Made by a program: the position numbers and the translations under genes. Positions 27,045 through 36,640 of a DNA stretch of 64,000 nucleotides are shown here, one piece after another; positions within the stretch are counted from its first letter, which is position 1, and each line of letters begins with the position of its first letter. The notes under the pieces were generated by a model. It was not told the origin of the DNA. It saw only the letters and a program-made list of their open reading frames with translations, and did not search any database. Where the stretch lies: positions 1-64,000 of the forward strand of contig NZ_JODM01000030.1 of NCBI RefSeq assembly GCF_000717995.1, written 5' to 3'. The stretch is from Streptomyces violaceorubidus. Lineage in GTDB: Bacteria; Actinomycetota; Actinomycetes; Streptomycetales; Streptomycetaceae.

Positions 27045-28364
27045 ATGAACGCGAAGCCGACCGCATCCTTCGACGGCCTCGGGCTGCCGCCGGTGCTGGT
27101 GGAGACGATGACCGCCCTCGGGGTGACGCGGCCGTTCCCGATCCAGGCGGCGACCCTGCCCGACGCCCTGGCCGGGCGCGACGTCCTCGGCCGGGCGCAG
27201 ACCGGCTCCGGCAAGACCCTGGCCTTCGGGCTCGCCCTGCTCGCCCGGACCGCCGGCCGGCGCGCGGAGCCGAAGCGTCCGTCGGCCCTCGTCCTGGTGT
27301 CGACCCGGGAACTGGCGCAGCAGGTGAGCGACGCGCTGACGCCGTACGCACGGGCGCTGGGCGTCCGCCTGACCACGGTCGTCGGCGGTCTGTCGATCAA
27401 CCGGCAGACCCAGGCGCTGCGCGACGGCGCCGAGGTGGTCGTCGCCACGCCGGGCCGCCTGGCCGACCTGGTCTCCCGCCGGGACTGCCGACTGGACCAG
27501 GTGCGGATCACGGTGCTGGACGAGGCGGACCAGATGTGCGACCTGGGGTTCCTGCCGCAGGTCACCGGCATCCTGGAGCAGGTGCCCTCCGACGGGCAGC
27601 GGCTCCTGTTCTCGGCCACCCTCGACGGCGACGTCGACCAGCTGGTGCGCGACCACCTCCACGACCCCGTCCTCGCGTCGGTCGACCCGGCGTCGGCCTC
27701 GGTGAGCACGATGGAGCACCACGTGCTGACCATCCACCCCGCCGACAAGTACGCGACCGCCACCGAGATCGCCGCCCGCGACGGCCGGGTGCTGATGTTC
27801 CTGGACACCAAGGCGGGAGTCGACCGGTTCACCCGGCACCTGCGGGCCGCCGGTGTGCCCGCCGCCGCCCTGCACAGCGGCAAGTCGCAGCCGCAGCGCA
27901 CCCACACCCTCGCCCGGTTCGTGGAGGGCGAGGTCACCGTGCTGGTGGCCACCAACGTCGCGGCGCGGGGCATTCACGTCGACGACCTCGACCTCGTCGT
28001 CAACGTCGATCCGCCGGCCGACGCCAAGGACTACCTGCACCGCGGCGGGCGTACCGCGCGGGCCGGGCGGACGGGGAGCGTGGTCACGCTCGTCACCCCC
28101 GACCAGCGGCGCGAGGTGAACCGGATGATGTCCGAGGCCGGGATCCGGCCGACGGTGACCCCGGTGCGCTCGGGCGAGCAGAGGCTGACGGCCCTCACCG
28201 GCGCGAAGCGCCCGCCGACCGGACCGGCCCAGGAGCGCGGCAACGCGCCCTTCCGCGGGATGGGCACCCGCCCGGGCCGCGCCGCGAAGGGGTCCCGCAA
28301 GGCCGTCGAGGCACGCAGGGAGGCGGAGGCGCGCGCGGCCGCCCGGGTGCGCAGGGGACGCTGA
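27045..28364 (+). CDS. DEAD-box ATP-dependent RNA helicase
   Basis: A 439-residue helicase with the full motif set: Q-motif region FPIQAATLP, motif I AQTGSGKT (51-58), Ia STRELAQQ, Ib TPGR, II DEAD, III SAT, and VI HRGGRTARAG. The C-terminus is short and basic (KGSRKAVEARREAEARAAAR), as in cold-shock or ribosome-assembly helicases of actinobacteria. It should unwind structured RNA in the cytoplasm. The ATG at 27045 follows AGAAAGG. A stable hairpin in the leader suggests post-transcriptional control. Confidence 0.95.
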   Translation: MNAKPTASFDGLGLPPVLVETMTALGVTRPFPIQAATLPDALAGRDVLGRAQTGSGKTLAFGLALLARTAGRRAEPKRPSALVLVSTRELAQQVSDALTPYARALGVRLTTVVGGLSINRQTQALRDGAEVVVATPGRLADLVSRRDCRLDQVRITVLDEADQMCDLGFLPQVTGILEQVPSDGQRLLFSATLDGDVDQLVRDHLHDPVLASVDPASASVSTMEHHVLTIHPADKYATATEIAARDGRVLMFLDTKAGVDRFTRHLRAAGVPAAALHSGKSQPQRTHTLARFVEGEVTVLVATNVAARGIHVDDLDLVVNVDPPADAKDYLHRGGRTARAGRTGSVVTLVTPDQRREVNRMMSEAGIRPTVTPVRSGEQRLTALTGAKRPPTGPAQERGNAPFRGMGTRPGRAAKGSRKAVEARREAEARAAARVRRGR

Positions 28365-28404
28365 CCGCCGACCCGCGAGGCCGATCCCCGTCCCGGGGAG
28401 GGGA

Positions 28405-28456
28405 CTTGACGCCCAGAACTTTGAACACACCGATGACAAAGTATGGACATGTCAAG
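28405..28456. promoter_or_regulatory. Nested dyad symmetry upstream of the PA14/DUF1080 gene
   Basis: CTTGAC (28405) and GTCAAG (28451) are inverted around almost the same centre as a second pair, ACTTTG (28418) and CAAAGT (28437). The set lies 96-147 bp upstream of the 28552 start, overlaps possible promoter hexamers (TTGAAC, TATGGA) and includes GACATGTCAAG. A candidate operator. Confidence 0.5.
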
Positions 28457-28551
28457 CAGAAGTCTCCTACCTTGGCGGCGGAACGTCCGTCCTACCGCAC
28501 AAGACCGGAGCGACATCCGGCACGGTCCGGTCCCCACCTCCCGGAGGACCA

Positions 28552-31500
28552 ATGCACCCACGGCTGTTCTCACGTGCCCGAAGACACCTCATCCTCCTGC
28601 TGACGTCGGCCGTCGCGCTCGGCGGCGCCTGGGCCGCCCCGGCGTCCTCGGCGGCGCCCGCCGACATCCCGCCGCAGGAACCCGGCGTCACCCTGCGCGT
28701 GTTCGACGTCCAGACGCCGCTGAACGAGCTGTGCACCCTCAAGCCGGGCCAGACCCCCAACCACGACAAGCTGATGCCGACGGTCGACTGGTCCACCACC
28801 GCCGACTTCGGCGGCATCGCCGACAACTTCGTCTCCCAGGCGTCCGGTTACCTTCACGCCCCGCGCGACGGCACCTACGTGTTCCGGCTCGTCAGCGACG
28901 ACGGCTCCCGGCTGACCCTCGACGACGCCACGGTGATCGACCACGACGGACTGCACGGCGCGGAGCCCAAGGACGGCACGGTCGACCTCACCGCGGGCGC
29001 GCACCCGCTGCGCATCGACCACTTCGACCGCGGCGGCGGCCAGCAGGTGCAGCTGTCCTGGATGCCGCCGGGCGAGAGCGAGTTCAGCGTCGTACCCACC
29101 GAGGCGCTGAGCACGGACGCCGGGGTCGTCCGGGTGACGGCGCCGGGCCGCAAGGAGTGCGAGGCCGGGCGCGACACCCCCGGCGACGGTCTGCCGCTCA
29201 CCTCCGTGCGCCCCGACCTCGACCTCGCCGACCTGCGCCCCGACGGCTTCGAACCGCAGGTCACCGGCATGGACTGGCTGCCCGACGGACGCCTGGCGAT
29301 CAGCACCTGGGGCGGCACCGACAACGTTGCCGGAGAGGTGTACCTCCTGGACAACGTCACCGGTGAGACCAGCCGCGACAAGGTGCGGGTCGAGAAGGTG
29401 GCGAGCGGGCTGCGCGAGCCCATGGGCATCAAGTACGTGGACGGTTCGCTCTACGTCTCGCAGAAGCACGAGCTGACCCGGCTGGTCGACAGCGACGGCG
29501 ACGACGTGACCGACGAGTACCGCACGGTCGCCACCTGGCCCTACGGCGGCAACTTCCACGAGTTCGCCTTCGGCCTGCTCTACCGCGACGGCTACTTCTA
29601 CGTGAACCTCTCCGTCGCCATCGACCTCGGCGGCGCGACCACCACCCCGCAGCCCGCGCCCAACCGCGGGACGACCTACAGGATCAGCAAGAAGACGGGG
29701 AAGATCAGCCCGATCGCGGGCGGGCTGCGCACACCCAACGGCATCGGCTGGGGGCCGGGCGGCGACCTGTTCGCCACCGACAACCAGGGCGGCTGGCTGC
29801 CGGCCTCGAAGCTCGTCCAGATCAAGCAGGACCGCTTCTTCAACCACTACACCGAGCCCGCCGGCCCCTTCGAGTCCTCCCCCGTCACCGAGCCGGTGCT
29901 GTGGCTGCCGCAGAACGAGATCGGCAACTCGCCCTCCACCCCGCTGTACCTCACCAAGGGCAGGTTCGCGGGCCAGATGCTGATCGGCGACGTCACCTAC
30001 GGCGGCCTCCAGCGCGCCTACCTGGAGAAGGTGAAGGGCCAGTACCAGGGCGCCGTCTTCCGCTACACGCAGGGCCTGGAGGCGGGCGTCAACCGTGTCT
30101 CCCTGGGCCCCGACGGCGCGATCTACACCGGCGGCCTGGGCGCCGACGGCAACTGGGGGCAGGAGGGCAAGCTGAAGTTCGGCCTGCAGAAGCTGACGCC
30201 CAACGGCGGCAACACCTTCGACGTCCAGAGGATGCGGGCCGTGCCGGGCGGCTTCGACCTCACGTACACCCAGCCGGTGTCCGGGGAGACGGCCGCGGAG
30301 CTGGCCGCCCGCTACGAGGCCGAGCAGTGGCGCTACACGCCGACCGGCGACTACGGCGGCCCGAAGATCGCGGAGGAGAAGCTGGCCGTACGGTCCGCGA
30401 CGCTCTCGGACGACGGCCGCACCGTGCGGCTGCGGCTGGACGGCCTGAAGCCGGACCGCGTCGTGCACGTGCGCTCCCCGCGCCCGTTCACCTCGGCCTC
30501 CGGTGAGGCGCTGTGGAGCACCGAGGCCTGGTACACCCTCAACGAGATGCCGGGCGCGCAGCCGCCGGCGGCCACCCTGTACGAGGCCGAGGAGGCGCGT
30601 CTGACGGGGAGGGCCGGCGTCAACACCGACCACACCGGCTACTCCGGCAGCGGCTTCGTCGACCGCTACGCCACCGAGGGCAAGGTCACCACGACCTTCG
30701 ACGTGACCGTCCCGAAGGCCGGCACCTACGACGTGGGCCTGCGCTACTCCAACGGTCCCAACCCCTTCGAGGGCACCAAGTCGCTGTCCCTGTACGCCGG
30801 CGGGAAGAAGGTGCGCCAGACGCAGCTCCCGTCCACCGGGGACTGGGACACCTGGTCCACCCGGACCGAGTCGCTGCGGCTGCGCGCCGGACACAACACG
30901 CTCTCCTACCGCTACGACCCCGGCGACACCGGCCACGTCAACCTCGACCTGATCACCGTGCGCCCGCACGGCGCCCCGGTCGCCCTGTTCGACGGCACCG
31001 CCGCCTCGCAGGAACAGTGGCAGCACACGGACGGCAGGAAGGTGGCCTGGCCTCTGGCCGAGGAGCGGTCGATGGAGGTGTGCTGCGGCGACATCCGCAC
31101 CAAGGACGCCTACCAGGACTTCAAGCTGCACGTTCAGTTCCGTGTGCCCCTGCTGCCGGACGAGGTGACCGGCCAGGACCGCGGCAACAGCGGCATCTAC
31201 CTCCAGGACCGCTACGAGCTCCAGATCCTCGACTCCTTCGACGACACCACCCTGGACACCAACGAGGCCGGGGCGATCTACCTCAAGAAGGCACCCGACA
31301 CCAACGCGGCGACGGCCCCGGAGACCTGGCAGACGTACGACATCGTCTTCCGTGCCGCCCGCTTCGACGAGAACGGCGCCAAGACCGCCGACGCGCGGGT
31401 GACGGTGGTGTGGAACGGCAGGACGGTCCACGACGACGTCGCCCTCGACGGACCCACCGCGGCCGGCCGGGCCGAGACGCCGGCCGCCGGGGCGATCCGG

Positions 31501-31560
31501 CTGCAGGACCACGGGAACAAGGTCCGGTTCCGCGACATCCGCATCGAACCGCTGGACTGA
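28552..31560 (+). CDS. Secreted PA14 - beta-propeller - CBM - DUF1080 protein
   Basis: A 1,002-residue secreted protein. After a signal peptide (ends near ASSAAPAD) come a PA14/GLEYA domain (about 60-185, VSDDGSRLTLD), a sorbosone-dehydrogenase-like beta-propeller (225-600), a CBM6/35-type carbohydrate-binding domain (675-800, YEAEEARLTG) and a C-terminal DUF1080/3-keto-disaccharide-hydrolase-like domain (810-1002, GNSGIYLQDRYELQILDSF). The combination suggests extracellular binding and breakdown of a glycan or glycoside, perhaps after oxidation at C3. The substrate is unknown. The ATG follows GGAGG at good spacing; a strong terminator follows. Confidence 0.85.
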   Translation: MHPRLFSRARRHLILLLTSAVALGGAWAAPASSAAPADIPPQEPGVTLRVFDVQTPLNELCTLKPGQTPNHDKLMPTVDWSTTADFGGIADNFVSQASGYLHAPRDGTYVFRLVSDDGSRLTLDDATVIDHDGLHGAEPKDGTVDLTAGAHPLRIDHFDRGGGQQVQLSWMPPGESEFSVVPTEALSTDAGVVRVTAPGRKECEAGRDTPGDGLPLTSVRPDLDLADLRPDGFEPQVTGMDWLPDGRLAISTWGGTDNVAGEVYLLDNVTGETSRDKVRVEKVASGLREPMGIKYVDGSLYVSQKHELTRLVDSDGDDVTDEYRTVATWPYGGNFHEFAFGLLYRDGYFYVNLSVAIDLGGATTTPQPAPNRGTTYRISKKTGKISPIAGGLRTPNGIGWGPGGDLFATDNQGGWLPASKLVQIKQDRFFNHYTEPAGPFESSPVTEPVLWLPQNEIGNSPSTPLYLTKGRFAGQMLIGDVTYGGLQRAYLEKVKGQYQGAVFRYTQGLEAGVNRVSLGPDGAIYTGGLGADGNWGQEGKLKFGLQKLTPNGGNTFDVQRMRAVPGGFDLTYTQPVSGETAAELAARYEAEQWRYTPTGDYGGPKIAEEKLAVRSATLSDDGRTVRLRLDGLKPDRVVHVRSPRPFTSASGEALWSTEAWYTLNEMPGAQPPAATLYEAEEARLTGRAGVNTDHTGYSGSGFVDRYATEGKVTTTFDVTVPKAGTYDVGLRYSNGPNPFEGTKSLSLYAGGKKVRQTQLPSTGDWDTWSTRTESLRLRAGHNTLSYRYDPGDTGHVNLDLITVRPHGAPVALFDGTAASQEQWQHTDGRKVAWPLAEERSMEVCCGDIRTKDAYQDFKLHVQFRVPLLPDEVTGQDRGNSGIYLQDRYELQILDSFDDTTLDTNEAGAIYLKKAPDTNAATAPETWQTYDIVFRAARFDENGAKTADARVTVVWNGRTVHDDVALDGPTAAGRAETPAAGAIRLQDHGNKVRFRDIRIEPLD

Positions 31561-31569
31561 CCCGTCGCC

Positions 31570-31601
31570 GTGCGGGGCGGCTCCTGACGGCCGCCCCGCA
31601 C
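31570..31601 (+). terminator. Terminator after the PA14/DUF1080 gene
   Basis: GTGCGGGGCGG and CCGCCCCGCAC form an 11-bp perfect stem with a 10-nt loop, ten bases after the stop codon. Confidence 0.85.
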
Positions 31602-31694
31602 CTCCCGCTCCACCGGACGGTGGGTCCGCGTTCCCCGGGCGCCTCTGGGTAGGGTGAAACGAGAACCGTCCTGCCCGTCGAACAAGGAGCGGAA

Positions 31695-32525
31695 TTGAGC
31701 GAGCCGGCGTCCATCGCCCTGCAGAAGGAGATCGCCCGGGAACTGGAGGTCGCCGAGACCTTCGACGCCGAGCGGGAGATCGAGCGCCGGGTGGCCTTCC
31801 TCGCCGAGCGGCTGACCTCCACCGGTCTGCGCGCCCTCGTGCTCGGCATCAGCGGCGGGGTCGACTCGACCACCGCGGGCAGACTGTGCCAGCTCGCCGC
31901 GGAGCGGGCCCGCGCCGCGGGGCACGAGGCGCGTTTCTACGCGATGCGTTTGCCGCACGGGGTGCAGGCCGACGAGCACGACGCCCAGCTCGCCCTCTCG
32001 TTCATCCGGGCCGACCACGTGCTGACCGTGGACATCAAGCCCGCGAGCGACGCGGCGCTCGACGCCCTGCTCGCCGCGGACGTGGCCTTCCGCGACGCCG
32101 CCCACCAGGACTTCGTGGCCGGCAACATCAAGGCCCGCCAGCGCATGATCGCGCAGTACGCGGTGGCCGGAGCGCACGGCGGGCTGGTCGTCGGCACCGA
32201 CCACGCGGCCGAGGCGGTCTCCGGCTTCTTCACCAAGTTCGGCGACGGTGCCGCCGACGTCGTACCGCTGACGGGCCTCACCAAGCGCCGGGTGCGCGCC
32301 GTCGCGGACGCGCTGGGCGCGCCCGCCGAGCTGGTCCGCAAGATTCCGACGGCCGACCTGGAGACCCTCGCCCCGGGCAAGGCCGACGAGGACGCCCTCG
32401 GAGTCACCTACGAGGAGATCGACGACTTCCTGGAGGGCAAGCCGGTGAAGGAGCAGGCCTTCGAGACGATCGTCACCCGCTACCGGCAGACCGACCACAA
32501 GCGCCGGCTGCCGATCGCTCCCTGA
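31695..32525 (+). CDS. nadE: NadE, NH3-dependent NAD+ synthetase
   Basis: A 276-residue enzyme that amidates deamido-NAD to NAD with ATP and ammonia in the cytoplasm. The PP-loop SGGVDS lies at residues 53-58, and [19 protein letters not shown] and the C-terminal KRRLPIAP are family hallmarks. The length equals that of the short ammonia-dependent form, with no glutaminase domain. The TTG start at 31695 is chosen because AAGGAG precedes it at the right distance and no ATG fits. It stands alone between two terminators. Confidence 0.96.
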   Translation: MSEPASIALQKEIARELEVAETFDAEREIERRVAFLAERLTSTGLRALVLGISGGVDSTTAGRLCQLAAERARAAGHEARFYAMRLPHGVQADEHDAQLALSFIRADHVLTVDIKPASDAALDALLAADVAFRDAAHQDFVAGNIKARQRMIAQYAVAGAHGGLVVGTDHAAEAVSGFFTKFGDGAADVVPLTGLTKRRVRAVADALGAPAELVRKIPTADLETLAPGKADEDALGVTYEEIDDFLEGKPVKEQAFETIVTRYRQTDHKRRLPIAP

Positions 32526-32531
32526 CCCGCG

Positions 32532-32561
32532 GCCGGTGGGGGGCGGGGGCCCTCCACCGGC
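32532..32561 (+). terminator. Terminator after nadE
   Basis: GCCGGTGG and CCACCGGC, plus further G/C pairs inside, form a strong hairpin seven bases after the nadE stop. Confidence 0.8.
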
Positions 32562-32673
32562 GGCTGCCGCACACCGCTCCTGTCCTTTATGTGCGGTTTG
32601 CCGGAAGTCGTCTTAGTCTGGCCGAGGAGGTGCCCGCACCAGGACCGACACCGGCCGGAGAGACGGAGCGAAC

Positions 32674-34197
32674 ATGGCGGACTTCATCGGCGCGGTGGAC
32701 CAGGGAACCACGAGTACCCGGTTCATGATCTTCGACCACGGGGGCAACGAGGTCGCGAAGCACCAGTTGGAGCACGAACAGATCCTCCCCCGCTCCGGAT
32801 GGGTGGAGCACGACCCGGTGGAGATCTGGGAGCGCACCAACTCGGTGATGCAGAACGCCCTGCGCAACGGCGGACTCTCCGGGACCGACCTGGCGGCCAT
32901 CGGCATCACCAACCAGCGGGAGACCACGGTGGTCTGGGACCCGCGCACCGGCCGCCCCTACTACAACGCCATCGTGTGGCAGGACACCCGCACCGACGCC
33001 ATCGCGGCCAACCTGGAGCGGTCGGGCCGGGGCGACGTCATCCGCCGCAAGGCCGGGCTGCCGCCCGCGACATACTTCTCCGGCGGGAAGATCCAGTGGA
33101 TCCTGGAGAACGTCGACGGTGTCCGCGAGGCGGCGGAGCAGGGGCACGCGGTGTTCGGCAACACGGACTCCTGGGTCCTGTGGAACCTGACCGGCGGCCC
33201 CGACGGCGGCATCCACGCCACCGACGTGACCAACGCCAGCCGCACCATGCTGATGGACCTGGAGACGCTGGACTGGGACGACGAGCTGCTGGGCTTCTTC
33301 GGCATCCCCCGCGGCATGCTGCCCACCATCAACCCCTCCTCGCACCCCGAGGCGTACGGCACGACCCGCACCTCCCGGCCGCTGCGCGCCGCCGTGCCCA
33401 TCACCGGAGTACTGGGCGACCAGCACGCGGCGACCGTCGGCCAGGTCTGCTTCTCCCCCGGCGAGGCCAAGAACACCTACGGCACCGGCAACTTCCTGGT
33501 CCTCAACACCGGCACCGAGCTGGTCCGCTCCCAGCACGGCCTGCTGACCACCGTGGCCTACCAGTTCGGCGACAACCCGCCGGTCTACGCGCTGGAGGGC
33601 TCCATCGCGGTGACCGGGTCCGCCGTGCAGTGGCTGCGCGACCAGATGAAGATCATCAAGACGGCGGCCGAGAGCGAGGAACTCGCCCGCACCGTCGAGG
33701 ACAACGGCGGCATGTACTTCGTGCCCGCCTTCTCCGGTCTGTTCGCCCCGTACTGGCGCTCCGACGCGCGGGGCGCGATCGTCGGCCTCGCCCGGTACAA
33801 CGACAACGCGCACCTGGCACGGGCGACGCTGGAGGCGATCTGCTACCAGAGCCGCGACGTCGTCGAGGCCATGGAGCAGGACTCCGCGGTCCACCTGGAC
33901 GTGCTCAGGGTCGACGGCGGGGTGACCGCCAACGACCTGTGCATGCAGATCCAGGCGGACGTCCTCGGTGTCCCCGTAAGCCGTCCCGTGGTCGCGGAGA
34001 CCACCGCCCTCGGCGCGGCCTACGCGGCGGGACTGGCCACGGGATTCTGGCGGGACACCGACGAACTGCGCACCCACTGGAGCGAGTCCAGGCGCTGGGA
34101 GCCCCAGTGGTCCGAGGAGAAGCGGGCGGAGGGGTACGCGGGCTGGAAGATGGCGGTGGAGCGCACGCTCGACTGGGTCAAGGTCCCGGAGAGCTGA
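32674..34197 (+). CDS. glpK: Glycerol kinase
   Basis: A 507-residue FGGY-family kinase with the phosphate loop [13 protein letters not shown], the substrate region [14 protein letters not shown], and the signatures [10 protein letters not shown] and [12 protein letters not shown]. It makes glycerol 3-phosphate from glycerol and ATP. No facilitator or glycerol-3-phosphate dehydrogenase gene is adjacent, so it is not part of a classical glycerol operon; in S. coelicolor I recall such an operon elsewhere, making this a likely second copy. A terminator follows the stop. Confidence 0.96.
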   Translation: MADFIGAVDQGTTSTRFMIFDHGGNEVAKHQLEHEQILPRSGWVEHDPVEIWERTNSVMQNALRNGGLSGTDLAAIGITNQRETTVVWDPRTGRPYYNAIVWQDTRTDAIAANLERSGRGDVIRRKAGLPPATYFSGGKIQWILENVDGVREAAEQGHAVFGNTDSWVLWNLTGGPDGGIHATDVTNASRTMLMDLETLDWDDELLGFFGIPRGMLPTINPSSHPEAYGTTRTSRPLRAAVPITGVLGDQHAATVGQVCFSPGEAKNTYGTGNFLVLNTGTELVRSQHGLLTTVAYQFGDNPPVYALEGSIAVTGSAVQWLRDQMKIIKTAAESEELARTVEDNGGMYFVPAFSGLFAPYWRSDARGAIVGLARYNDNAHLARATLEAICYQSRDVVEAMEQDSAVHLDVLRVDGGVTANDLCMQIQADVLGVPVSRPVVAETTALGAAYAAGLATGFWRDTDELRTHWSESRRWEPQWSEEKRAEGYAGWKMAVERTLDWVKVPES

Positions 34198-34199
34198 GC

Positions 34200-34228
34200 T
34201 GATCCGAGCCCCCTCGGGGTGCGGATCA
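34200..34228 (+). terminator. Terminator after glpK
   Basis: TGATCCG and CGGATCA form the outer stem and CCCC/GGGG the inner part, starting two bases after the glpK stop. Confidence 0.8.
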
Positions 34229-34330
34229 CCGGCCGTCAACTCCCCGCGCGGCCCCGCGCCTCGAAGGCATCGGACTCGAAAGCGTCGGACTGGTGGGCCA
34301 GTCGTCGGGGCGCCCCTCTAGGGTGATCCC

Positions 34331-35422
34331 ATGTCTGCCGGATTGAGCGCCGCGAGAACCCGGGCCGCGCTGCGCACCAGCGCGCGCGTCTCGGGCGAGG
34401 TGCTGCTGATACTCGTCATGCTCGCGGTGACCCTGTGGGTCCTCGGCCGTATGTGGTCGGTGGTGTGGCCGCTGCTCGTCGGTCTGCTCCTGACCACGCT
34501 GACGTGGCCCTCGGCCCGCTTCCTGCGACGGCACGGGTGGCGTCCGGCACTGGCCGCCTCGGTGGTGACGGTGGCCTTCCTGCTGGTCGTCCTCGGCATC
34601 GTGGCGCTGATCGCCGTGCCGATGTCCTCCCAGACGGACGAGTTGACCGACGGCGTGGTCGAGGGCATCCAGCGGCTGCGCGAGTGGGCCGCGGGACCGC
34701 CGCTGAACATCGGTGACGACGAGATCACCGGCGCCGTCGACGCGGGGGTGGCACGCATCCAGGACAGCGTCGGCAGTATCACCACCGCGGTGGCGACGGG
34801 GGTGGGCGCGGTGGTCAACGGCCTGATCACCGCTGTCCTGGGCGTCTTCCTGATGTTCTTCTTCCTCAAGGACGGGCCGCGCTTCCTGCCGTGGCTCGCC
34901 CGCCAGTTGCCCGGCCGGCTGGCCACCGACGTCCCGGTCGTCGCCCTGCGCAGCTGGGAGACCCTGGGCGCCTTCGTCCGGTCGCAGGCCCTGGTCGGGC
35001 TGCTGGACGCCGTGTTCATCGGCCTCGGCCTGTGGATCCTGGGCGTGCCGCTGGTGCTGCCCCTGGCGGTCCTGACGTTCGTGTCCGCGTTCGTGCCCAT
35101 CGTGGGCGCCCTGTTCGCGGGGTTCGTGGCCGTGTTGATCGCCCTGGTGTCGAACGGTCTGATGGACGCGCTCATCGTCCTCGCGATCATCGTGGTCGTG
35201 CAGCAACTGGAGGGCAACGTCTTCCAGCCCATCATCCAGAGCCGCGGCCTCGGTCTGCACGCGGCGGTGATCCTGCTGGCGGTGACGCTGGGCGGCAGCC
35301 TGTCCGGGATCGTGGGAAGCCTCCTCGCCGTCCCCCTCGCCGCCGTGATCGCGGTGGTGTGGAACTACGTGCGCGAGCAGTTGACCGAGCCGCCCGAGGA
35401 GGCCGCGACCGTCGACGGCTGA
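34331..35422 (+). CDS. AI-2E family transporter (PerM/YdiK-like)
   Basis: A 363-residue integral membrane protein with about eight hydrophobic segments and the family motifs FFLKDGPRFLPWL and EGNVFQPIIQSRGLGLHAAVILLAVTLGG. Members of this family export small molecules or act as ion antiporters; the substrate cannot be inferred. The ATG at 34331 lies 6 bp after GGGTGA. It is probably a single gene; the next gene starts 110 bp downstream in the same direction. Confidence 0.9.
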   Translation: MSAGLSAARTRAALRTSARVSGEVLLILVMLAVTLWVLGRMWSVVWPLLVGLLLTTLTWPSARFLRRHGWRPALAASVVTVAFLLVVLGIVALIAVPMSSQTDELTDGVVEGIQRLREWAAGPPLNIGDDEITGAVDAGVARIQDSVGSITTAVATGVGAVVNGLITAVLGVFLMFFFLKDGPRFLPWLARQLPGRLATDVPVVALRSWETLGAFVRSQALVGLLDAVFIGLGLWILGVPLVLPLAVLTFVSAFVPIVGALFAGFVAVLIALVSNGLMDALIVLAIIVVVQQLEGNVFQPIIQSRGLGLHAAVILLAVTLGGSLSGIVGSLLAVPLAAVIAVVWNYVREQLTEPPEEAATVDG

Positions 35423-35532
35423 GCCGGTGGACGGGGCGTCGCAGGTCCGTGACGGTGCCCCGTACGCGCGGGGCGGGCCCCCTCCTGCGAAGGGGCTCGC
35501 GGCCGGGCGGGCGGTGGTGTTGGCTGTCGGGC

Positions 35533-36186
35533 GTGGATCTCTTCAACCGCTCCTGGTCGGCCCTGCTCGCCGCGGTCGCCGACCTCTTCGACGAGGACTT
35601 CGCCCGGCCGTCGGGCTGCGCCGGCTGGCTCGTCCGGGACCTGGTGTGCCACCTGGTCATCGACGCCCAGGACGTCCTGATCACCCTGGCCACCCCCACC
35701 GCCGAGGAGCCGACCCGGGACGCGGTAACGTACTGGCGGGTCGTCGAGCCCCCGACCGGGGACGATCCGCTCGACGCGCTGACCGTGCGCCTGGCCGCCG
35801 CCTACGAGCAGCCGGAGCTGCTCAGGTTCCACCTCGACGACGTCGGTGCCGCCGCCGGGCGGGCCGCCGCGCTGGCAGACCCCACGGGTCGGGTCGGCAC
35901 CCAGGGCCAGGTGCTCACGGCGGGCGACTACCTCTCGGCGTACGTCCTGGAGTGGTCCCTGCACCACCTCGACCTGGTCGCGCACCTCCCGGAGGCGGCG
36001 GCGCCGCCCGCTGAAGGGCTCGGGCGCTCGCGGGAGCTGCTGGAAGCGGTGGTGGGTGCGGCGTTCCCCGCGTCGTTCACCGACCGTGACGCCCTGCTGG
36101 TCGGCACCGGCCGACGGCCACCGACCTCGGCGGAGGTGTCCGCGCTGGGCGCGTTGGCCGCGCGGCTTCCGTTTCCCGTCGGCTGA
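35533..36186 (+). CDS. Maleylpyruvate isomerase N-terminal (DinB-like) family protein
   Basis: A 217-residue protein of the mycothiol-dependent maleylpyruvate isomerase/DinB-like four-helix family, recognised by SGCAGWLVRDLVCHLVIDAQD near the N-terminus and LSAYVLEWSLHHLDLVAHL in the middle. Members are metal-dependent mycothiol transferases or isomerases. The GTG at 35533 is the start closest to the family N-terminus (VDLFNRSWSALLAAV); its ribosome site is weak. It is followed by 450 bp of repeat-rich noncoding DNA. Confidence 0.8.
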   Translation: MDLFNRSWSALLAAVADLFDEDFARPSGCAGWLVRDLVCHLVIDAQDVLITLATPTAEEPTRDAVTYWRVVEPPTGDDPLDALTVRLAAAYEQPELLRFHLDDVGAAAGRAAALADPTGRVGTQGQVLTAGDYLSAYVLEWSLHHLDLVAHLPEAAAPPAEGLGRSRELLEAVVGAAFPASFTDRDALLVGTGRRPPTSAEVSALGALAARLPFPVG

Positions 36187-36244
36187 CCGGCTGGGGCGGG
36201 CCGGTGGACACGAGTGGCCGGTGGACACGAGTGGCCGACGGTCC

Positions 36245-36453
36245 GGTGGACCCGGAGGGCCGGCGGGCAGTCCGGTGGACCCGGAAGGTCAGCGGGCCGA
36301 CGGGCCGGCGGAACCCGGAGCCGGAGCCGGAGGTCGACACTCCGGCAGACCCGGAAGACCCGCAGGCCGCCCAGTGGACCCCGAAGGACGGACCGGCCGT
36401 CTTGTGGTCGGACGAAGCCGGGCGATCGCCCCCGGTCCGGTGAACCCAGAGGG
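36245..36453. repeat. Degenerate tandem unit of about 97 bp with GGTGGACCCGGARGG boxes
   Basis: Five diverged copies of GGTGGACCCGGARGG start at 36245, 36274, 36344, 36373 and 36439. Their spacing (29, 70, 29, 66) suggests an old duplication of a roughly 97-bp unit. The whole gap 36187-36640 holds no convincing gene; it also contains GTGGCCGGTGGACACGA twice near 36200 and a GACGAC/GTCGTC hairpin near 36530. Confidence 0.6.
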
Positions 36454-36640
36454 CCGGGGCCGTGCGGCGGGGCATCCGGTGGCCGGTGGGTCGGGCAGTG
36501 GTCCCGGCGGGTCGTCCGATCGGACGACAGGGCGGTCGTCCGTCCGGCGGGCGCGGACGAGCCGGTGCGCCGACCCCCGCCGAAGCCCCGAGGGTCCACG
36601 CTGGAGGCACACGTCCCCGACACCGCGGAGCTGTCCGACC

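Noticed and set aside
35427..35463. Terminator after the AI-2E transporter gene
   Set aside because: ACGGGGC and GCCCCGT are 19 bases apart and only 7 bp long; in DNA this GC-rich that is expected by chance.
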